Assembly: GCA_016713405.1 (NCBI GenBank)
Contig: JADJPF010000022.1
Coordinates: 248,001 to 312,000 of the forward strand
DNA from: Blastocatellia bacterium
GTDB lineage: Bacteria > Acidobacteriota > Blastocatellia > Chloracidobacteriales > JADJPF01
Length of the DNA: 64,000 nt
Direction of reading: 5' to 3'
This document shows, piece by piece, positions 55,310-64,000 of the stretch. The position numbers were made by a program, and so were the translations under genes. The notes under the pieces were generated by a model, which was not told the DNA's origin, searched no databases, and was given only the letters and a program-made list of their open reading frames with translations. Each line of letters begins with the position of its first letter. Position 1 is the first letter of the stretch.

Positions 55310-55646
55310 TAAACAGTCCTCCAACTTAATTTAAGAGTTATTTGATTTGATTTTGTAATTTAGATTTTTTTTAGGAAATTCAATTATTTCATAACTATTA
55401 ACTGGTTGTATAGCCTGTTTTATGTTTTTCTTAGGTTTTTTATTAAACATTACTTATTGTTTCCAAAGATTTTAAGGTTTTTTACGGAGTACATATAAAA
55501 TTTATCAGCCTTTAAGCAATGTTTTAACTGCTCTAGTTGCTCAAGAAAAATAACTGCGTTATCCTTATAAAAATCTAACAAATTTGCTATTTGTTTAAGT
55601 ATTAATACAAAATTTTCTATTAACTATCTTAAAATTTTAAGTAAAA
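55310..55646. other. Non-coding divergent intergenic region
   Basis: No gene, long dyad or repeat was recognised. It is very AT-rich and should contain divergent promoters for the Ig protein and the HEAT-repeat gene. Confidence 0.4.
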
Positions 55647-56415
55647 ATGATTACTTGGTATGATTTTTTTGAGCCAAAAATTAATAGTTGGGAAAAAAAC
55701 AAAGACATCCCTAAATTAATTGTTGCTACATCAGATACAGATTTAGAAGTTAGATGTTTAGCCTATGATGCTCTAGGGCGTGTTGGTACAAAGGAAAATA
55801 TCAACCGCTTATGTAAAGCTGTACTAGAGAAAAAAACGCATCTGCAAGGGCTAGAGGAGCAATTGCTTTAGGGCGTTTAGGGGATGACATAGAGTCAAAG
55901 CTGTTTTGTTTCATCTACTTAGAGATGAAAGCTCTGAAGTTCGTGCTGCTGCTACTAGAGGTTTAAGCCGTCAAGTTAACCAAGAATTGTTTTCTGTCTT
56001 TTGTGCTTTACTAGAGGATGAAGATATAAATGTTGTAGTAGAAGCAATTTATGCACTAGGTCAATTTGGAAATCATCGTGCTGTAACTCCAATACATAGA
56101 ATATTTGATCGGTGTGATAGAGCTATGAAAGAACTAGCTTCTTCTGCTATAAACTCTATAAATCTTAATCAACCTATGGGCTGGCCTTCAGATGAGGTTT
56201 ACTTTTTTACTTATTCTAGACGAGGATATTTAATTTGTGAATGCTATTCTTATAAACTTGTAGCCTGGCGTAATTATTGGCGTAGACGCTGGCGATATCC
56301 TTTTGCAAGAGATTGGGGAATAGGTTGTTGGGAAATTTCTAGTTTAGAAAATGAAATAAGAGGAAAAGTTCTACGTCCTGGATTAAAACTAAAAATTTAT
56401 GATCAGCGTGCTTAA
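55647..56415 (+). pseudogene. HEAT-repeat protein, two frameshifts
   Basis: Three reading frames carry one HEAT-repeat series. It starts MITWYDFFEPKINSWEKNK, continues in another frame as NASARARGAIALGRLGDD and then as VKAVLFHLLRDESSEVRAAA to the end. One base is missing at the seven A of 55830-55836 and another near 55889-55891. With both corrected the protein is about 256 residues. HEAT repeats such as EVRCLAYDALGRVG and EVRAAATRGLSR pack helix pairs for protein binding. The C-terminal third (about 165-256) is rich in Trp, Tyr and Arg and unrecognised. The second break is not in a homopolymer, so real decay is possible. Confidence 0.7.
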
Positions 56416-56445
56416 AGCTAAACTGTTTTATTTGGAAAGGTTGTT

Positions 56446-57390
56446 ATGTTAAGTAATAATTGGCGTTTTATTGCTGCTCGTTTAATGGAAATACTTGTTG
56501 GAGGCGTTTTATTAGTTGCAGGCTTGATTAAAGCTTATGAAATGCTGGATTCAGTAAAACAAATCCTTAGCTATAATATAATCACTCAACCTACTTTAGT
56601 TACTATAGCTGTTTGGCTATTAGTAGTAGTTGAATGTGCTTTAGGAGCAGCTTTAATAGTCGGTTACTTAAGAAAATATGTTGTAGCTTCTACAGCAGCT
56701 TTATTTGCTGTTTTTCTTACTTTTATTAGTTGGTCATGGTATACAGGCTCAACGGCAAATTGTGGTTGTTTTGGTTCAAAATTTCAACATAGCCCAAAGG
56801 AAGCTTTTATTTTTGATGCAATATTATTAGGCTTCTTAATTGCTACACAAGTATTAGCTTGGAAGAAAATGAAAGAATCTATTTCAAACCAAAGTTGGAA
56901 ATTAATAATTGTAACGGCTAGTGTAGTGCTTGGTTTAGGAGTTTCTACTTATGCTAGCTTTAGTCCTAAACAATCCTCTGACCCTGTTTTAAGACTCCAA
57001 GTAACAGAACCAAACCTTTTTGAAAATATTGCGATTTCAGATTTAGATAATGTTGATATCCGTAAAGGTACACAAATAGTAGTTTTAATGGATACGGGCT
57101 GTGATCATTGTCAGGCAAATGTACCAAATTTTAATCAAATTTTTGACGATTCTGCTAATTTAGCACCACTTGTTGCAGTTTGTCCTAATCGAGCAGATGA
57201 GGTAAAAGGTTTTCAGAAAAAATTTAATTCTAAATTCCCTATTGGACGCATTTCAGACACAGACTTTTTTAAGTTATTAGAAAAAGGTGACACTCCACGA
57301 GTTTTTTTACTAAAAGATTCTAAAGTGCTAAAAATTTGGGATGCTAAATCACCAACAATTGATGAATTAAAGGCTGCTTTACCAAAATAA
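56446..57390 (+). CDS. MauE/DoxX-like membrane domain fused to thioredoxin-like domain
   Basis: The 314-residue protein has an N-terminal MauE/DoxX-like four-helix domain (about 8-135) with the paired-Cys motif STANCGCFGSKF. A fifth helix (about 152-170) leads to a periplasmic thioredoxin-like domain with the redox motif TGCDHCQANVPNF (CxxC). MauE-like proteins assist disulfide formation or reduction in exported proteins, so a membrane domain passing electrons to the CxxC domain is plausible. It lies 30 bases after the HEAT gene. No methylamine cluster is nearby. Confidence 0.85.
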   Translation: MLSNNWRFIAARLMEILVGGVLLVAGLIKAYEMLDSVKQILSYNIITQPTLVTIAVWLLVVVECALGAALIVGYLRKYVVASTAALFAVFLTFISWSWYTGSTANCGCFGSKFQHSPKEAFIFDAILLGFLIATQVLAWKKMKESISNQSWKLIIVTASVVLGLGVSTYASFSPKQSSDPVLRLQVTEPNLFENIAISDLDNVDIRKGTQIVVLMDTGCDHCQANVPNFNQIFDDSANLAPLVAVCPNRADEVKGFQKKFNSKFPIGRISDTDFFKLLEKGDTPRVFLLKDSKVLKIWDAKSPTIDELKAALPK

Positions 57391-57585
57391 TAATTAAAAT
57401 TTTGTCTAATTAATAATCACTAGAAAAAGTATTTTCTTAATAAATTTAGTTAATCTGCCTAAGTATAAAGTAATATTGATACTTAGTTAAAATTTTCTTT
57501 TGAAATCTCAGTTTGAAAAAGAGTTAAATCAAGGCTAATATCAAAGTTTTAAGAAAGAAATTCACGCCTTTTAATAAATAAAATA

Positions 57586-60500
57586 ATGATTGGGCAGAGC
57601 ATCGGCAAATATAAAATTGAGAAATTGCTTGGGGCTGGGGGCATGGGCGAAGTCTATCTGGCCCTGGATACAATGCTTAATCGTACAGTAGCACTTAAGT
57701 TTTTACCCCGTGAATTAGAAACCCGTGAAAGAGTAGTAAGACGATTTTTACGCGAAGCACAAGCAACCGCTAGACTTTCTCATCCAAATATTGCCACACT
57801 TTATAATGTAGAAGAACATAATGGCCGTCACTTTATTTTAATGGAATACATTGATGGTGAGCCGCTCTCACGGTTGTTAAGACGGGAAAAAATTTCTATT
57901 AAAAATGTCTTAAAATATGCAATACAAATTGCTGAAGCCTTAGCAGAAGCTCATGAACATGGAGTTTTGCACCGAGATATAAAACCTGGCAATATTTTAA
58001 TTAATCGAAAAGAACAAGTAAAAGTCCTAGATTTTGGATTAGCTAAATTTATTGATACTTCTATAGAAGGCACTATGTCTGCCGATGCTGCCAATGATGA
58101 TTTAACTCGTGAAGGTGTTTTAGTTGGAACTCCTCGCTATATGTCACCTGAACAAATCCTTGGTAAAGAAGTAGATCAGAGAGCCGACATTTTTGCTTTT
58201 GGAATACTTCTTTATGAAATGATTGCAGGCCAACACCCTTTTAAGGTAAGTAATAATCAACAACTTGTAGTAGCTATAACTACTGAAGATCCTCCACCAA
58301 TTCGTTCTTATAATGCAGATGTTCCAGAAGAGTTAGTTGCTGTTGTAAGTAAAGCTTTAAACAAAAAAGTAGAAGATAGATATAAAAGTGCTAGGAAATG
58401 GGCAAAGAATTACGTGCCTTAGCAATTAAATTATTTACAGAACATTATTTTGAATATTCTGGGGCAGATGATTTTCGTAGTGAAACACCTAATCAACGAT
58501 CTACCATACCTCCAACACCTGTTGAGCCAAGTGCTAGAAAAACTAAAGATGGCTTAGATGATATTACTGTAGAAGAAAAATTAATCAAAACAACAATTCA
58601 AGAAACGCCTAAAACTATTAAAAAAAGAACTTTTAAGATTGTTGTAGTAACACTAGCTTTACTACTAGCCTTAACAAGTGGGATTTTAGCTTTTAAGTAT
58701 TATAATAGTGCAAGTGTAGGAAATGAACGTCCATTAATTGCAGTAATGTATTTTGATAACTTTACTAATGACAATAGTTTAGAGTGGTTAGGACGTGGTT
58801 TAACAGAAATGTTAACAACAGACCTTGCACAAGTTAGGACAATTGAAGTTGTTAGTAAACAGCGACTTTTTGATACATTGCAAATCTTAGGAAAACAAAA
58901 TGTTCAATCTATTGACCGCACTACTTCTTCAGAAGTAGCTCGTAAAGTTGGGGCATCGGCTGTACTTTCTGGATCAGTAATTAAAATTAATAGTAAACTT
59001 CGCTTAAATATTACATTAGAAGAAGTTAAGTCTGGCAAAATTATCCTATCGGATATTATCGAAGGCAATAATATTGATGAGATATTTACCTTAGTTGATG
59101 CTATTACAGCTAAAGTCACACGTCATTACAACCCAGAAAATATTAATGATGAAACACCAATGTTAGGCAAAGTAACAACTACATCTGTAGAGGCTTTTCG
59201 CCTCTATACTCGAGGTGTAGAACGTTGTTGGCTAACAAACTTTGATGAAGGGTTAGATGATTTAGAAAGAGCCGTTGAAATAGATGGTCAATTTGCTTTA
59301 GCTCATTTACAAGTTGGAAATGCAAAATTTGTCCGTAATGATACGGCTGGAGCAGGAGAAGCTTTTAAGAAAGCACTTCAATATATTGACCGCGCTGGTT
59401 ATAGAGAACAATTACTAATTCGGGGTGTAAATGCTTATTATAATGCTTATAAAGATGGAGACTATAGCCCAGCCTTAACGATTTTTGAACAAATGGAAGC
59501 TAATTATCCACGAGATAAAGAAGTTCATTTATGGAAAGGGTTGTGTTTATGGCGTAATGGCGATTATAAAAAGGCTATTGATAGCTACAACCGAATTTTA
59601 GAACTAGCTCCAGAATTTAATGTTATGTATGTTTCTTTAGCTCAAGCCTATGCAGATGATGAAGATTATATTTCTGCTAGCTCTATGATGCGTAAATCCA
59701 TAGCTTTACATCCGGGTCAACCTGAAGGGCGAAATCTATTAGGTAATATTTACTTTCGTATGGGAAAATATGAAGATGCTCTAAAAGAATATGAGGCTAT
59801 GGTAGAAATTAAAAGAGATTTCCGAGGCTATAGGGCTTATTTAGATTTAGGGCAAGCTTATTTATTAAAGGGTGAAGAGGAAAAAGGCAAACAGTTACTT
59901 AAAGAATATATTGAGCTTAGTGATGATATTGCTGGCACAGCTTGGGCGCACTTAGCTTTTTATCGATTGGCTATTTATCAAGGTAAATCTAAAGAAGCAG
60001 AAAAATATTTAGAAAATGCTTTAGTAGCAGCAAAAAAATCTAAAAATATTTCTGTAGAAACCCAAGTTCGCCTATATCAGTCTGACCTCTATTTGTTTTT
60101 AGGCAGAATCCAAGATGCAATTACAGCGGCTCAAGAAGCTTTTACTATTTCAAGTTTTGCAGGTTTTGATGTTGGTGGACGTGAAGCATGTCAACAACTA
60201 GCTATTAGTCTTTTAGCTGAAGGTAACACGGAAAAAGCTTTAACTACATTAAATGAATATATTAAAAAGCTACCTTCTAATAGTCAGAAAACAGCAGAAG
60301 ACCAACGCCGGATTATTGATGGAATAATTGCTTATAAAGCTGGGGATTATTTGCATAGTGAAAAACTTTTTATCCCTCCTTTAAAATATAATATTCGTCT
60401 TTACTCACGCGCTGCTATGACTCAGTTTCAAGCTAAAAAATATAAAGAAGCTACTGAGCAATTTAATAAGTTAATCACTCGTAATGGTTTTGACCCGGAG

Positions 60501-60701
60501 CGTCGCGGGGTTTATTGGTCTTATCAAAACCCAGAACATGCTATTGTATTAGCATATTACTACTTAGGACGTATTGCAGAAAATGAAGGTGATAACAATG
60601 CGGCTCGTAAATATTACCAGCAATTTCTAAATTGTTGGGAAAAGGCTGACTTTTCTAGAGAAGAAATCACGGACGCAAAGAATAGACTAAATACTTTATA
60701 A
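57586..60701 (+). CDS. Ser/Thr kinase-TolB-like-TPR membrane protein, frame broken once
   Basis: The kinase domain (about 8-270) has GAGGMGEVYLA, VALKFL, VLHRDIKPGNIL, DFGLAKF and GTPRYMSPEQ. It runs out of frame at RYKSARK. The next frame begins MGKELRALAIKL and continues with a membrane helix (VVVTLALLLALTSGILAF), a TolB/FlgO-like domain (IAVMYFDNFTNDNSLEWLGR) and TPR repeats. One base missing at 58394-58398 would give AREMGKELRAL, the usual end of such kinase domains, in a 1038-residue protein. Kinase-TPR proteins of this plan are common in Acidobacteriota. Signal unknown. Confidence 0.88.
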
Positions 60702-60711
60702 ACTAAGAATT

Positions 60712-62949
60712 ATGAAAAAAACGACGAAAGAAAAACAAAGTAAAAAAGTAGACTTTTTATCTGAAAAACTTAATATAAATCCTACCCCTCCAACTATTAA
60801 CAAAAAAGACCCTAAAATTTTAATACCTGCAATAACTCCTACTAAATTTTCAGATGTGGCACGTCAATTATTTGCTTTATTTGCTTTAATTGCGGTTGTT
60901 ACAACTATAGCTTACTCTAATCATTTTCATAATGGATTTCACCTAGATGATTTTCATACAATTGTAGAAAATAGCTATATTAAAAATATAGATAATTTAC
61001 CTTTATTTTTTAAGGAAGGTAATACTTTTTGCTCTCTTCCAAGTAATAGATCTTATCGTCCGCTAGTTACTGCTAGTCTAGCTATAGATTACTGGCTAGG
61101 TAATGGCAGCCTAGAACCCTTTCAATATCATCTCTCTATGTTTATTGTGTTCATTTTACAAGGCTTAATGATGATACTTTTCTTTTGGAAGCTTTTAGAA
61201 ATGGCACAACCTGCTAAATATAATGTTTTAATTGCTGGTGCTGCTACAGCCCTTTATTTATTACATCCAGTTAATGCTGAAACTATTAATTATGTAATTT
61301 CTCGCTCTGATAGCTACTCTACTTTTTTTATTGTTCTTGCTTTTGTAATGTATTTATATTCGCCACTTTGTCAAAAATTACATCTTTATCTAATACCTGT
61401 AGTTATAGGTGCTTTAACTAAAGAACCCGCCATAATGTTTGGCCCGCTTCTAGTGATATATAAGCTTTGCTTTGAATATCCAGTAGATTTTAAGAAATTA
61501 ATTTTTGATATAGTAGAAGAACAAAAAATAGAAAAAGAAGCTATTGATAAACTTAAAAAAGTAGTGATAAGTAGCTTACCTGCTATTATTTGTGTTGGAT
61601 TTCTCTTTTTATTTCTTAATCATATGCGACCTAAGACTTTTAGTCCTGGTGGATTTTCTGTCTTAGATTATATTATTACTCAACCTTATGTAATACTTCA
61701 TTATGTAGTCTCTTTATTTTTACCTTTGTGGCTATCAATTGATACTGATTGGACATTAGTAGAAAGTGTTTGGGATATTAAAGTTTATGTTGGTGGAGCT
61801 TTTATACTGACACTTATTTACTTAATGATTATTACTTCACAAGAGCAGAAATTAAGATTAATTTGTTTTGGAATTGCTTGGTTTTTACTTGCATTACTTC
61901 CTACATCAGTAATTCCACTAGCAGAAGTATTAAATTATCACCGTCCATTTTTTCCTTATGTTGGGTTAATAATCGCGTTATTTTCTGCCTTAATAGTTTA
62001 TATTTTGCCAAAATATAAGCTTGTGAATTCTAGTCAACAACTTAGTTCAGCTTTTCTGACTTTGTTAATAATAGGAGTAAGTATTTATGGAGTAGGTACT
62101 TATCAACGTAACAAAGTTTGGAAAACAGAAGAAAGTATTTGGTTTGATGCTACGGTTAAAAGCCCTAAAAACGGGCGTGCTTTAATGAATTATGGATTAA
62201 TACTTATGAGCAAGGGCGATTATGTCGCAGCAGAAAACTATTTTATTAAAGCACAACCTTTTATTCCTTATTATTCTTATCTTTATGTTAATTGGGGAAT
62301 ATTAAAAGAAAGAATGGGCAAATTAGAAGAGGCAGAGAAAAATTTTCAAAAAGCTGTTGAATATGGGGGAGTTTATCCAACTACATTTTATTTTTATGGT
62401 AAATTTTTAAGTGATCAAAAACGTTATCCTGAAGCAATAAATAACCTTGTCAAAGCTCTAGAACTAGCACCTAATCATAATGCTTCACAACGATTATTAA
62501 TGAATTTATATCAAGAACAAGGGGATTTTGCTAATTTAGAGAAGATAGCCTTAATGGTTTTACAACAGGATGCCAACAATTTAGAAGCAAAATTTTATCT
62601 TGATGCAGCAAAAAATAAAAAGAACCCTTTGCAAACACTTCAAGATCATGCGGCTGCCAGTAAAACGCCTGAAGCATATTTAGATCTTAGTTTAAAGTAT
62701 TATCAAGCTAAACAATATGAAAAATGTATTGAAGCAGCTAATGAAGCATTAAAGATAAAGCCAGATTTTCCAGAGGCTTACAATAATATTTGTACTGCTT
62801 ATAATGAATTAAAACAATGGGATAAAGCTATTGTAGCTTGTGAACAGGCAATAAAATTTAATCCTAATTTTACGCTTGCAAAAAATAATTTAGCCTGGGC
62901 CCTAGAACAGCAAAAACAATCAACAAATAATTCATCTGTAGAAAAATAA
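60712..62949 (+). CDS. GT-C membrane glycosyltransferase with C-terminal TPRs
   Basis: This 745-residue protein has a cytosolic head of about 60 residues, then about eleven membrane helices (to about 465). The first lumenal loop has HNGFHLDDFHTIVEN, matching the acidic catalytic motif of GT-C mannosyltransferases, and SYRPLVTASLAIDYWLG as in TMTC-like proteins. The C-terminal 270 residues hold TPRs (MGKLEEAEKNFQKAVEYG, PEAINNLVKALELAPNHN). TMTC relatives transfer mannose in eukaryotes; the bacterial substrate is unknown. It starts 10 bases after the kinase-TPR gene, so co-expression and a protein-modification role are suggested. Confidence 0.82.
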   Translation: MKKTTKEKQSKKVDFLSEKLNINPTPPTINKKDPKILIPAITPTKFSDVARQLFALFALIAVVTTIAYSNHFHNGFHLDDFHTIVENSYIKNIDNLPLFFKEGNTFCSLPSNRSYRPLVTASLAIDYWLGNGSLEPFQYHLSMFIVFILQGLMMILFFWKLLEMAQPAKYNVLIAGAATALYLLHPVNAETINYVISRSDSYSTFFIVLAFVMYLYSPLCQKLHLYLIPVVIGALTKEPAIMFGPLLVIYKLCFEYPVDFKKLIFDIVEEQKIEKEAIDKLKKVVISSLPAIICVGFLFLFLNHMRPKTFSPGGFSVLDYIITQPYVILHYVVSLFLPLWLSIDTDWTLVESVWDIKVYVGGAFILTLIYLMIITSQEQKLRLICFGIAWFLLALLPTSVIPLAEVLNYHRPFFPYVGLIIALFSALIVYILPKYKLVNSSQQLSSAFLTLLIIGVSIYGVGTYQRNKVWKTEESIWFDATVKSPKNGRALMNYGLILMSKGDYVAAENYFIKAQPFIPYYSYLYVNWGILKERMGKLEEAEKNFQKAVEYGGVYPTTFYFYGKFLSDQKRYPEAINNLVKALELAPNHNASQRLLMNLYQEQGDFANLEKIALMVLQQDANNLEAKFYLDAAKNKKNPLQTLQDHAAASKTPEAYLDLSLKYYQAKQYEKCIEAANEALKIKPDFPEAYNNICTAYNELKQWDKAIVACEQAIKFNPNFTLAKNNLAWALEQQKQSTNNSSVEK

Positions 62950-62958
62950 GCTTGGTTA

Positions 62959-64000
62959 ATGACAAATAATGATTTTTGTGATGTTGTAATAGTTGGAGCA
63001 GGTTTTGCTGGCCTAACAGCCGCACGTCAATTAGTGCAGGCTGGAAAAAAAGTAAAACTCCTAGAAGCTCGTGACCGAGTTGGCGGGCGAATTTATACAA
63101 AACAAATTGATGAAAAAACTTATGTTGACCTTGGTGGTCAATGGATTGGCCCAACACAAGACCGCATTTATGCTCTTGCTAATGAATTTGGTATCAAAAC
63201 CTTTCCTTCCTATCATTCAGGAACTCACTTAGTCGTATTACAAAATAAGCTAAAACGTTACCAAGGTTTAATACCTAATATAGATTTTTTATCACTCTTA
63301 AACCTGGATTTTGCAATAAAAAAGCTTAACCGTTTGTCAAAAACAATTTCTTTGAGTGAGCCTGGGACAAGCCCTAATGCAAAAATACTAGATAGCCAGA
63401 CTGTAGCAACATTCTTAGATAAGAATATTTATTTTTATAATGCTAGACAAATCTTAGACATAGCATTAGAAACTGTTTTTGGTTGCAGTATGGCGGAAAT
63501 CTCGCTTCTACATGCACTTTTTTATATTAAATCTGGAGTGGATTTAGAACATCTTTTTAGTTTAACAGGTGGAGCGCAACAAGACCGTATTGTTGGAGGG
63601 GCGCAAACAGTCGCTAAAGCTTTGGCAGAAGAAATAAACCATGTTATTAAATTTTCTAGTGTGGTAAAAAAGATTGAGCAAACATCTGATAATGTTTTAG
63701 TTATAGGAGAAAATTTTCAATATAAAGCTAAAAAAGTTATTGTAGCAATACCTCCAACTTTAGCAGGAAGAATTACTTATAACCCATGTTTACCTTGGCA
63801 AAGAGACCAATTAACTCAACGTCTACCAATGGGTTTTGTTATTAAATGTTTTGCTATTTATGAAAAACCTTTTTGGCGAGATAAAAACTTAAGCGGGCTA
63901 GCTGTGTCTGATAGTGGTTATTTACAGGCTGTTTTTGATGGCTCACCTGTAGACGCTAGCAGAGGTATTTTACTAGCTTTTTCTCTTGCTAGTCGAGGTA
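62959..64000 (+). CDS. Flavin-dependent amine oxidase, N-terminal part
   Basis: The ATG at 62959 starts a frame open to the window end (347 codons). The FAD-binding start is VVIVGAGFAGLTAARQL, then LLEARDRVGGR and DLGGQWIGPTQ, as in monoamine/putrescine oxidases and not carotenoid desaturases. A substrate-domain segment FGCSMAEISLLHALFYI follows. The C-terminal FAD motif lies beyond the window. It starts 9 bases after the glycosyltransferase stop. The substrate amine is unknown. Confidence 0.9.
   Translation, partial: MTNNDFCDVVIVGAGFAGLTAARQLVQAGKKVKLLEARDRVGGRIYTKQIDEKTYVDLGGQWIGPTQDRIYALANEFGIKTFPSYHSGTHLVVLQNKLKRYQGLIPNIDFLSLLNLDFAIKKLNRLSKTISLSEPGTSPNAKILDSQTVATFLDKNIYFYNARQILDIALETVFGCSMAEISLLHALFYIKSGVDLEHLFSLTGGAQQDRIVGGAQTVAKALAEEINHVIKFSSVVKKIEQTSDNVLVIGENFQYKAKKVIVAIPPTLAGRITYNPCLPWQRDQLTQRLPMGFVIKCFAIYEKPFWRDKNLSGLAVSDSGYLQAVFDGSPVDASRGILLAFSLASRG

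Noticed and set aside
62959..64000. Carotenoid desaturase as a CarH target
   Set aside because: The flavin motifs fit monoamine/putrescine oxidases (GGQWIGPTQ) better than phytoene desaturases, and it is 60 kb away.

Overview
The window is AT-rich DNA from a Gram-negative-type chromosome. The best taxonomic hint is the pair of secreted VWFA proteins at 15326-18367, whose N-terminal layout is typical of Acidobacteriota. Eukaryote-like Ser/Thr kinases fused to TPR modules, propeller-type sensor kinases and many secreted Ig-like proteins fit the same phylum. I infer an unusually low-GC acidobacterium; this rests on protein style, not on a marker gene. No rRNA, tRNA, CRISPR array, prophage or complete insertion sequence was seen.

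Layout. 1-3.8 kb: end of a Ser/Thr kinase, then a B12-dependent MerR regulator of the CarH/LitR type divergent from tspO, followed by a small secreted protein and a YhhN-type membrane enzyme. 3.8-9.7 kb: PEP carboxylase, a YiaA-like membrane protein, a secreted alpha/beta hydrolase, an OpgC-like membrane protein and a broken Uma2 nuclease gene. 9.7-15.2 kb: secreted TPR and ankyrin proteins, then a MocR regulator divergent from DUF2917 and an EamA exporter. 15.3-22.7 kb: two VWFA proteins, a histidine kinase/response regulator pair and a Ser/Thr kinase with an FHA domain. 22.7-32.4 kb: DUF3160, an enoyl-CoA hydratase-like enzyme, an SMP-30/NHL secreted protein, a creatininase operon, a zinc-ribbon/TPR membrane protein and a sirtuin. 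32.4-42.4 kb: a partial ATP synthase operon (b', b, delta, alpha, gamma), polyphosphate kinase and a sigma-54 activator. 42.6-55.3 kb: a beta-lactamase-fold hydrolase, a DinB/YfiT protein, secreted Ig-like and TonB-C proteins, a propeller sensor kinase and two paralogous secreted beta/Ig proteins. 55.6-64 kb: a HEAT-repeat gene, a MauE/thioredoxin-like fusion, a Ser/Thr kinase-TPR protein, a GT-C glycosyltransferase with TPRs and the start of a flavin amine oxidase.

Two themes stand out. First, several intergenic regions carry well-formed regulatory sequence: 11-bp tandem repeats abutting a TTGACA promoter in front of tspO beside carH, a direct repeat between mocR and its divergent partner, and a 24-bp near-palindrome over the putative atp promoter. 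Second, nine genes appear broken by single-base indels, most of them at short homopolymers. In almost every case one inserted or deleted base restores a full-length family member. This pattern points mainly to sequencing error, but real slippage at the A7 and A8 runs is testable and could matter for the kinase-FHA and response-regulator genes.

I did not find a self-evidently new defence or mobile system. The most promising under-described unit is the light/B12 regulator-TspO pair with its operator-like repeats.
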